From Marsupella aquatica (lineage: Eukaryota; Marchantiophyta), in assembly GCA_973895155.1 (NCBI GenBank), contig OZ316893.1, positions 4,154,001-4,218,000 on the forward strand: 64,000 nucleotides of DNA, written 5' to 3'. Positions within the stretch are counted from its first letter, which is position 1, and each line of letters starts with the position of its first letter. The position numbers and the translations under genes are program-made. Below the pieces are notes generated by a model. The model worked only from the letters and a program-made list of their open reading frames with translations. It searched no databases and had not been told where the DNA came from. Shown here one piece after another: positions 57,479 to 64,000 of this stretch.

Positions 57479-57719
57479 GCGTGGTCGACCCTCGATTACG
57501 TGGTTTTGGACCAAGTTACTCGCAGTTTGGACTTTTTCACAGACCGAATGTAAAACCTGATGCACGTATCGCTCCCTGCATTCCCGCAGCGATGCAATGT
57601 AGGCAACTCATTTTAAATTTTTTTTTGGCAGTTTATCAGAGATTGCATTGCCTTAGAAAAAAAATGGAATCGGGCTAAACGAGAAGTGTGTCACACTTCT
57701 CGATCGGTCCAAAATCGTG

Positions 57720-58598
57720 TTTATAACTTGTTGTGAGATAGTGGGTAATCCCCTGCTCCTTACAATACGTTCCAAATTCCCCAGAACTGTATTCACCGCC
57801 GTTATCCGATCGAAGATATCTCACCTTATTACCAGTATGATTCTCTACTTGGGCTTTCCACTCCTTAAAAGTGACAAAAATATCAGACTTATTGTGTAGA
57901 AAATATATCCACACATACCTTGAGTAATCGTCTATAAACGTGACATAGTATAACCGTCCAGAATGTGAGGGAGTAGGGGCTGGACCCCACACATCAGTAT
58001 GTACATACTCAAGTACCTCCTTGCTGGTGTGAGTTCCAACTCCAAAGGGTTTCCTGTGCTGCTTCCCTAGCACACAGTGCTCACAAAAATCCAACTTACA
58101 AGATAACAAATTAGAAAATAATCTTTTTTTCTAAAGAATAGCCAAACCTTTTTCACTCATGTGGCCCAAACGAAAGTGCCACAGTCGGGCTGTCTTCTCA
58201 TGAGATAAGGTTACATTGGCTTCATCAAAAACTACACTGCCCTCCAAAACGTATAGATTGCAATGTCTTTTTCCCTTCAATATAACTTTAGTACCAGTTG
58301 AAACCTGAAAGACACCACTAGCAGAACTCCACTGATGGCCATTTGCCTCTAAAACTCCAAGTGAAATTAGACTTTTCATCATGCTGGGAATATGTCTCAC
58401 ATTCCTGAACGTTCTCACAGCACCATCAAACATCTGAAATCTTACAGATCCAAGTCCAACAACTTGACATGGGATTCCATTTCCCATCAACACTGACCCG
58501 TTGGAAACCGTGTAAGAACTGAAAAAATCTTTTCTAGAGCAAATGTGAAAAGTACATGCACTATCTAGAATCCAGTCATCACTACCTGGATTTGACAC
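57720..58598 (-). pseudogene. pol: Element 2 protease-integrase remnant
   Basis: The protease active site WILDSACTFHIC is intact, followed by FDGAVRTFRNVRHIP and the integrase finger LWHFRLGHMSEKGLAIL. An in-frame TAG (58131-58133) interrupts the finger. The frame then continues with FCEHCVLGK, HTDVWGPAPTPSHSG and RSDNGGEYSS before copia homology ends. The DDE core is lost after its second Asp. Confidence 0.93.
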
Positions 58599-58703
58599 TA
58601 CATTGAGAGCATAACCTTGACATCACAATATGTCATCATCATCGAGTAAATCTACCTCATGCGAGCTCGATGCCGCGTTAACAGAGGCAGTAGGGACCTT
58701 TAC

Positions 58704-59687
58704 TCAACAATCCCTTTTCATGTGGCCAGGCTTGCCACAATTCCAACATGCAAGAGGCTTCCTCTCTTGCAATTTCTCTCTGGATTTAGATCTCCCCCGT
58801 GATGTAGATCTAAACCTATTTTGCCCATTTGAGCGTTGCGCTACTCTTCCCCTATTCACATTGAGCGCAGTACCAGAAGAAGATGCTGTCTGTGATTGAC
58901 CCAGCTTTTTCTGAGCATCATCAAACAGTAAAGAGCTCACCACCTCATTATACAAAATGGACTTCAGATCTCTATACAAGAGCACCTGTTTCAAGCCCTG
59001 ATATGACGGCGGTAAGGAGCTTAGCAGAAGCAAGGCCTTATCCTCATCTTCAACTCCTTTTCCCAGGTTTGACAGATCCACCGCTAGACTGTCAAACTCA
59101 TCCAGGTGATCCTGCATCTTGCTCCCTTTCTTGAGCCTGAGGCTCATCAAGAAAGACTTCTTGTACAGCCGGTCTGACGCATCTTCCCGGTAGTACTTCT
59201 CTCTTAGAGCCTTGAACAGTGACATGCAATCTGCATAATCATCCAATTGCTTGATGATGTGCGGCTTGAGATATAGCATCACTACATTGACAGCAATCAC
59301 CTGCTCTTGTCTCCACTGCCTCACAAAAATCTCCTCCTCTCCATCATATTGCTCTCGCGATGAAAGCAGATGAGCTAAGCCCATGGCCCGAAGGACACTC
59401 TTCACTTGCTTCTCCCATAGCAAGTAATCAGTACGACCATCGTACTTCTCCACCTCAAACTTCACTCCTCCAAATCTAGCCATCTTCCTCTTCTTTCCCA
59501 CTACCGATAGCTCAGGTAGTAACATAGCTTCCTCCACTGCACGCCGCACCGGTGATCGTACCGGTGTTACTTGTTCCTCCTCAAATGGTAGCATCTCCTC
59601 CTCAGACTCTGAGCCGTCTAACCGTCGTGATCCTGAAGCTCCCCCGACGCCAATTCTTGCAGTATCCTCTGAGTCACTCATATGAAA
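58704..59687 (-). CDS. gag: Element 2 gag
   Basis: ATG at 59681 region (MSDSEDTARIGVGG), similar to element 1 through KYDGRTDYLLWEKQVK, LLLLSSLPPSYQGL and the zinc knuckle CWNCGKPGHMKRDC. A TGA follows the knuckle at 58704-58706. The same frame continues to a second TGA at 58623-58625, the position conserved in element 1. Unlike in element 1, the N-terminal frame is intact. Confidence 0.9.
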   Translation of the reverse strand, partial: FHMSDSEDTARIGVGGASGSRRLDGSESEEEMLPFEEEQVTPVRSPVRRAVEEAMLLPELSVVGKKRKMARFGGVKFEVEKYDGRTDYLLWEKQVKSVLRAMGLAHLLSSREQYDGEEEIFVRQWRQEQVIAVNVVMLYLKPHIIKQLDDYADCMSLFKALREKYYREDASDRLYKKSFLMSLRLKKGSKMQDHLDEFDSLAVDLSNLGKGVEDEDKALLLLSSLPPSYQGLKQVLLYRDLKSILYNEVVSSLLFDDAQKKLGQSQTASSSGTALNVNRGRVAQRSNGQNRFRSTSRGRSKSREKLQERKPLACWNCGKPGHMKRDC

Positions 59688-59689
59688 CA

Positions 59690-61160
59690 ATCACGAAAAA
59701 ATGTCTTTTTTTGAAACTTCTCACGAAACTCAAAACTCAACACCGCCGCGTAGCCCATGAAGCTAGGAGTCCAATACCAAAAGCCGAAATAAAATCAAAA
59801 TTTGACGAAAAAGTTATTGAAAATTTGGTCGGGGTGGGTAAAACCTTGGGAAACTCCCCCGTTTTGACCACCTCGGAGAATAACCAAAATACCAAGTACA
59901 ACCCGTCGTCGGAATTGCGATGTGATTGGTGCGCCGCATTGCTAACTCCAATGGCAACGTCCTCGCCAAAAAAGAACCAAAAAAGTTATCGTTCGGCGGA
60001 CAAAATCTTTGTCGGACGGCCAAAAAACAGCTCTCTATTTTTTGGGAATATTCCCGCACAGTACAGCAGGTCTCACATGGGGCCGTTCCCCCTGTCGAAG
60101 CGGTTAAAAAACGAAGGGTCACAGGGCCCGGGATAGCCAATAGAAGAGCCGGCAAGAAAAAGACAAAAAATGGCCCTTATAAGGGGTGATTAGCCCCTTA
60201 ACAAAAAATACAAAGTATAAGGGCCGGGGACGAAGGGCGTATGCCTTGGGTACACCCAGGGAATACTCAGGCGGCTGCGTACGCAGCCGCGTATAGTCGC
60301 AGGGCCGGTAGGTCGCGCATAGAAGGAGGCAGGGCGCGAAGGGCATCGGGGCCGGCAGAAGGGAGGATAAAATGACAAAAATTTCCCCCTTTAATGTTAA
60401 CACAAAAAATCCGTGTGTACACACACTAAAAAAACCACACTAGAGTAACCTAAAAAGTAATTTGCCACTTAAGTGTGAAAATCCCGGGTTACACACCTTA
60501 ATTGCCGCAGTTTTCAACAAGAAAAGTGAACGCCACCAATGGGAAAAGTGGCCAAATTTCACCGGCACCGTCTGCAACTCTAGCACTGTAAAAGCTTCCA
60601 CCGCAACGTCGGCACTACGCATCAAGTGCCAATCCCGGGCTCAAAACGACCGCCTTGCCGCGATCAAACCGTTGAGCCGTAGCACTTCGCGTTTCTTCCA
60701 CCGAGCTGGACGTCACGAAGAGAAACCCGGTTCAGATGAGAACAAGCCCCATAGCTTGTGAAAAAACCTGAACGCCTCCTTCACTCGTCACGACGCACTC
60801 GGTAACAACTCGGCTGCAACTCAGCTACCGAAACAACCAGCTCGCTTCAACCTTCAACATGAGCAATAATGTATGATCTCCCGAACATCGCACAACTCAC
60901 ACCGTTGAAAAAATGCAAACTCTGGTCTCTCCCCCGAAATACCGTCGAACACGAATAAACCTTGAACTATGCAAACTTCAAATTCCTCCGCACCACGGAT
61001 ACCGATCAGCGAGTTCTAACCACCGTTAGAAAGCCCTCTCACTAACCTATCCGCTCAGCCACACCCATTCGAGTTTCATGCAACAAAACTCCGAATGTAC
61101 CATCGACAATGAACGTTGGAAAAAACTTGTCACGAAAAAACCTCGTCACCTCCCAAGCAT
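59690..61160 (-). other. Element 2 leader
   Basis: The gag-proximal half matches the element 1 leader (35640-35990) closely. The distal half differs and holds a cluster of GC-rich hairpins, including the perfect 20-bp palindrome GCGGCTGCGTACGCAGCCGC at 60271-60290 and AAGGGG...CCCCTT near 60183-60201. Confidence 0.7.
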
Positions 61161-61172
61161 GCTCTGATACCA
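61161..61172 (-). promoter_or_regulatory. Element 2 primer-binding site
   Basis: Minus-strand TGGTATCAGAGC, two bases from the LTR, identical to the element 1 PBS. Confidence 0.92.
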
Positions 61173-61174
61173 CT

Positions 61175-61518
61175 TGTTGAGTATAGACGACATTCGTAAC
61201 AGCAAGCCCATGAACTATCCAATGCACAATAGTCGACACAGAGAGATACGTGGTTCACCTCCACATGAGGCTACGTCCACGGGAACACACAAGAGCTTTA
61301 CTGCACTCTAAGCCGACCGACCATACCAAGCATCCACAGCACAAGCTCTCCCTATCTCTCAACTAGCTCCGTAACAATGAGCCTAAGTTCCACCAGGGTC
61401 TGGCATCAGCCCTGGCTATATGCACACCAGCACAACTGCTAACATTAGCTAAGTCCTAACTCGAGTTAGACTAACTGTGGTTAGCTCATGAGTCACAAGA
61501 CTAGAGCAATATCTAACA
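61175..61518 (-). repeat. Element 2 5' LTR
   Basis: 344 bp. Lacks the 4-bp TGCA-type insertion seen in the 3' LTR and differs from it at about seven other positions. Confidence 0.95.
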
Positions 61519-61523
61519 TATAT

Positions 61524-62802
61524 AGCAAAGTCGGAATTTTTAGTCATGATTACAGATAACAACGTTCACTCCCATCTGGCTTTCTTTGTTTCTTTGTTGT
61601 TTTCTGGTCCCATATCTTGCGTCTAAGCTTGGATGAACCTTGCCATCAAACAATGCAATTAAGGGTAGCTTTAAAGAATGTTGGGGCATTTGCAATCTTT
61701 TTCACCAAAGCAAAATGGAGGGCCTCTTCTTGTATAAAGATGAAAGCCAGACCAAAAATCTGTGGACATGAGTTGATTAAATGCAAACTTTGGAATGAAG
61801 GAGTCAGATTTTGGAGCTCTAGAGATGATCTAAATTATAGATAAAGTAAACACTGCACATCAACAAATGGCCCTGAGTTCTGGTAAAGCCAATAGCAACC
61901 ATTTAAGTCACTATAGGGTCCAGAGTTTATCTTAAGAGTGGAAACAAGCCCGGGTACCATAAAAGCACCCTGAGACGGACCTAGATGGCTTTACATTCAT
62001 GCGTCACAGGACAGAATTCACGAGTCACTAGGAGAGAAAAAGTGTTAGCTACAGTGGCTATCCCATGCAATGTAATCCAAATGAAGTAAAAAATAATTTG
62101 CTGGAAAGTTCATTCGATGTGAATATCTTCAGTTCATGAGAAAAGGATAAAATTCAATGCACTTTCTAAGTAGCCTACAACGAGAGCTTATATATATACA
62201 GGTTTATATATTTTGCCACAGAACAAACGTGGCTAAACAGGGAAAGCAGATTCCAAAAGGCAGGAGACCCAATAAAGGGAGAAAAAAAATGAGGAAACTA
62301 AGCCAAGATCAAGAGCTATATAATGCCCAAGAGTCCCACACATCGGCAAAGGAAAGAAAGCCTACTCAGGACTAGCCATGGGAGGTCAAGAAGAGTACTT
62401 TTTTTTTGGGCAACAGCTATGCGCTAGCCCTCCCAGCCATAAAACAAACTGCCTCAGCTGAGTAGCAAATGCCTTATCCTCTATAATTTGTAACATAGTG
62501 GCCGTCTTAATTAAAGCCCTACTGGCCCCGTTGCAAAACCTGGTGGAACAGGTTACTAAAGCATATAAGTCCAAAATGTTATCAAGAAAATAAAAATATC
62601 TCTCCTTTGTCCTCCCTGAACAAGTGGCGGTTTTAAAAAAAAACAAGAAAGAAAAATGAGGGATAATTGAGTATGAAGTCATGTCAGGGATAAAATATCA
62701 TCAGTTTACAAGTTACTTCTACCCCAGAAATTGATTGTGTCCACATGGTCTATCCTGCTTTGACAGTCCATCCAAGTATATCATATCTTTGAGGTCCATC
62801 AT
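61524..62802. other. No recognisable gene
   Basis: AT-rich spacer. Short ORFs (61617-61844, 62157-62375, 62386-62682) have no recognisable content. Confidence 0.45.
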
Positions 62803-63097
62803 ATTGAGTATTGCTTTTAGTCTTGTGACTCTAGAACTAACCACAGTTAGGCTAACTCTGGTTAGTACTTAGCTTAGGTTAGTAATGATACATGATGTAT
62901 ATGACCATGGTTGATGCTAGCCTCTGGTGGATTTTCAGTTCATTGTTGGAGTGGAGCAAGAGAAAAATAAAGGTCTCTTACTTTCCCGTGGATGTAGTTT
63001 CAGTTGTGAGGTGAACCACGTACTCGTTGTGTCGACTACTTTGTATGGTGTTTACATGTGCATGGTGTCTCGGGATAAAGAATAATTATCCCCAACA
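62803..63097 (+). mobile_element. Decayed solo LTR related to the element-2 family
   Basis: Plus-strand order matches the reverse complement of the element 2 LTR: TAGTCTTGTGACTC, CTAACCACAGTTAG, TTAGTACTTAGCT, GATGCTAGCC.CTGGTGGA, CCGTGGATGTAG, GGTGAACCACGTA, TGTGTCGACTA, ending in CAACA. Divergence is high and no TSD was found, so this is an old copy or a distinct subfamily. Confidence 0.75.
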
Positions 63098-63125
63098 CAT
63101 CTAAGTATCAAGACATCATTTTTTT

Positions 63126-63374
63126 GGTTCAATGTTACATAAGTAAAAAGTGAAGGCCCAGCTGGACCTAGGGGTTTGTGGGACCTAAAATCTAACCTGT
63201 CAACGGGTGGTTCAATGTTACATATGTAAAAAGTGAAGGCCCAGCTGGACCTAGGGGTTTGTGGGGCCTAAAATCTAACCTGTCAACGGGTGGTTCAATG
63301 TTACATATGTAAAAAGTGAAGGCCCAGCTGGACCTAGGGGTTTGTGGGGCCTAAAATCTAACCTGTCAACGGGT
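63126..63374. repeat. Three 83-bp tandem copies
   Basis: Units at 63126, 63209 and 63292 start GGTTCAATGTTACATA and end CTAACCTGTCAACGGGT. They are nearly identical (TAAGTA versus TATGTA, GGGACC versus GGGGCC), so recent. A 14-bp pair GGGTCCTCAGTGAT/GGGTCCTCAGTG follows. Confidence 0.94.
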
Positions 63375-64000
63375 CCTCAGTGATGGGTCCTCAGTGTTTC
63401 CAACCACTTCAAATTAGTTCACCCACTGGTAAGGCCTTCCCCAAAATGATAATTATCACCCTTGCCCAAACTAGTCAGATTGTCCTTTTCAAAATTTGAA
63501 TCATTCATTGGCATTTGGTTCATAACATTTGATTATTATTTTTCATTTTATAAAAATGGAGCAAATGATCTTAAAAAATCTCGAAAATTGTGAGTTGATA
63601 GTTCTGACTTTAAAGAATATGCTAGACAAATTGAGATTTAATAAAGATCCAAAACATATCACAACAAATGCAGAACTTTGCCAAAATAAACAGTTTATAG
63701 TTGCTCGAGGTACCTTGAAAAACTAATCCAAGCGTCCTTAGCAAAAGTCAATTAAACATCCATCTAAGAGCACTAGGTCACTCTTTTTCCCCAATGTAGA
63801 TGAAATACGACTTTACGCAATCTATATGGGGATGGATAGAACAAACCCATCTGGGCTTTATACTGGCACATCTCGTTGGCCCAAAAATTTAATTAATTAA
63901 TCACTTATATAATAATTGTTTTTTGCCGTACAATAACTGTCGATAACTCGATATTCACCATCGACCGGTAAAGCACTTTAAAGCTTGCGTTCATAAGAAC
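63375..64000. other. AT-rich end of window, no gene
   Basis: No recognisable gene. The ORF at 63529-63726 has AT-rich composition and no known motif. Confidence 0.45.

Larger units (their letters stand above)
53191..57719 (-). other. Foreign 4.5-kb cargo inside element 2
   Basis: The copia frame stops within the integrase core at about 57719 (after ITHYLTTS) and resumes in RT at 53190. By element 1 coordinates about 957 bp (37947-38903) is missing. The intervening DNA shows no copia similarity. On the same strand as the element it carries a promoter-like region, several ORFs with splice-like borders, and about ten CGATAAATTTATCG-type palindromes. At its right edge is a perfect 11-bp-arm palindrome (57680-57702, GAGAAGTGTG T CACACTTCTC). 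Its two ends show weak inverted similarity (AAACA...GATTTT...CGA). It may be a captured host gene fragment or an unknown transposon; the family is not recognised. Confidence 0.75.
51257..61518 (-). mobile_element. Ty1/copia retrotransposon with foreign cargo (element 2)
   Basis: LTRs at 51257-51604 (3') and 61175-61518 (5'), flanked by the perfect target duplication TATAT (51252-51256 and 61519-61523). On the minus strand the order is PBS, leader, gag, protease-integrase N-terminus, 4.5 kb of non-copia DNA, RT, RNase H and polypurine tract. It is related to element 1 in leader, gag and pol. The coding region is dead: in-frame TGA after the gag zinc knuckle, TAG in the integrase finger, loss of about 950 bp spanning integrase core to RT start, TAG in RT and a frameshift in RNase H. 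The LTRs differ by about seven substitutions and a 4-bp indel. Confidence 0.95.

Noticed and set aside
63126-63374. Possible CRISPR-like array
   Set aside because: The repeats are head-to-tail with no unique spacers in a plant nuclear context; it is a plain tandem triplication. No CRISPR array was seen anywhere.

Overview
This is nuclear DNA of a green plant. Coding exons are GC-richer and intergenic DNA is AT-rich. Genes have several short introns with canonical splice sites. A TTTAGGG-type telomere repeat sits in one intron, a decayed piece of plastid 23S rRNA is inserted in the chromosome, and one gene encodes a plastid lipid-import permease. Gene style and the Ty1/copia content fit a non-seed land plant such as a bryophyte, but the sequence alone does not name the species.

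Five protein-coding genes can be modelled end to end: an equilibrative nucleoside transporter (12.4-14.3 kb, +), a TGD1-type MlaE permease (17.0-19.6 kb, -), a mitochondrial-type aspartate aminotransferase (22.5-25.9 kb, +, ten exons), TAF9 (30.0-30.8 kb, +) and cytosolic glyoxalase II (41.9-44.9 kb, +, seven exons). One tRNA-Ser(AGA) lies at 15.3 kb. The window opens inside an unrecognised, possibly broken gene. These are unrelated housekeeping genes with no operon-like logic.

The rest is repeat-rich. From 1 to 12 kb there is a foldback structure flanked by diverged direct repeats, a degenerate tandem array, a 30-bp-arm hairpin and the plastid rRNA relic. From 14.9 to 21.4 kb there are tandem repeats, including an 18-copy 54-bp minisatellite. 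From 31.9 to 41.7 kb lies a nested structure: a CT-rich satellite, interrupted by a solo LTR (TSD TTTCA), itself interrupted by a nearly intact, very recent Ty1/copia element (34359-40962, TSD GAGTC). From 45.8 to 50.1 kb there is a 171-bp tandem repeat and a small TIR element.

From 51257 to 61518 lies a second, related copia element on the minus strand (TSD TATAT). About 1 kb of its integrase-RT region has been replaced by about 4.5 kb of foreign DNA. That cargo has its own promoter-like region, several same-strand ORFs (one F-box-like) and about ten copies of a palindrome centred on CGATAAATTTATCG. It is the least explained and most interesting part of the window. Both copia elements carry an in-frame TGA at the same place between gag and protease. 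The right end holds a decayed LTR and a perfect three-copy 83-bp tandem repeat.
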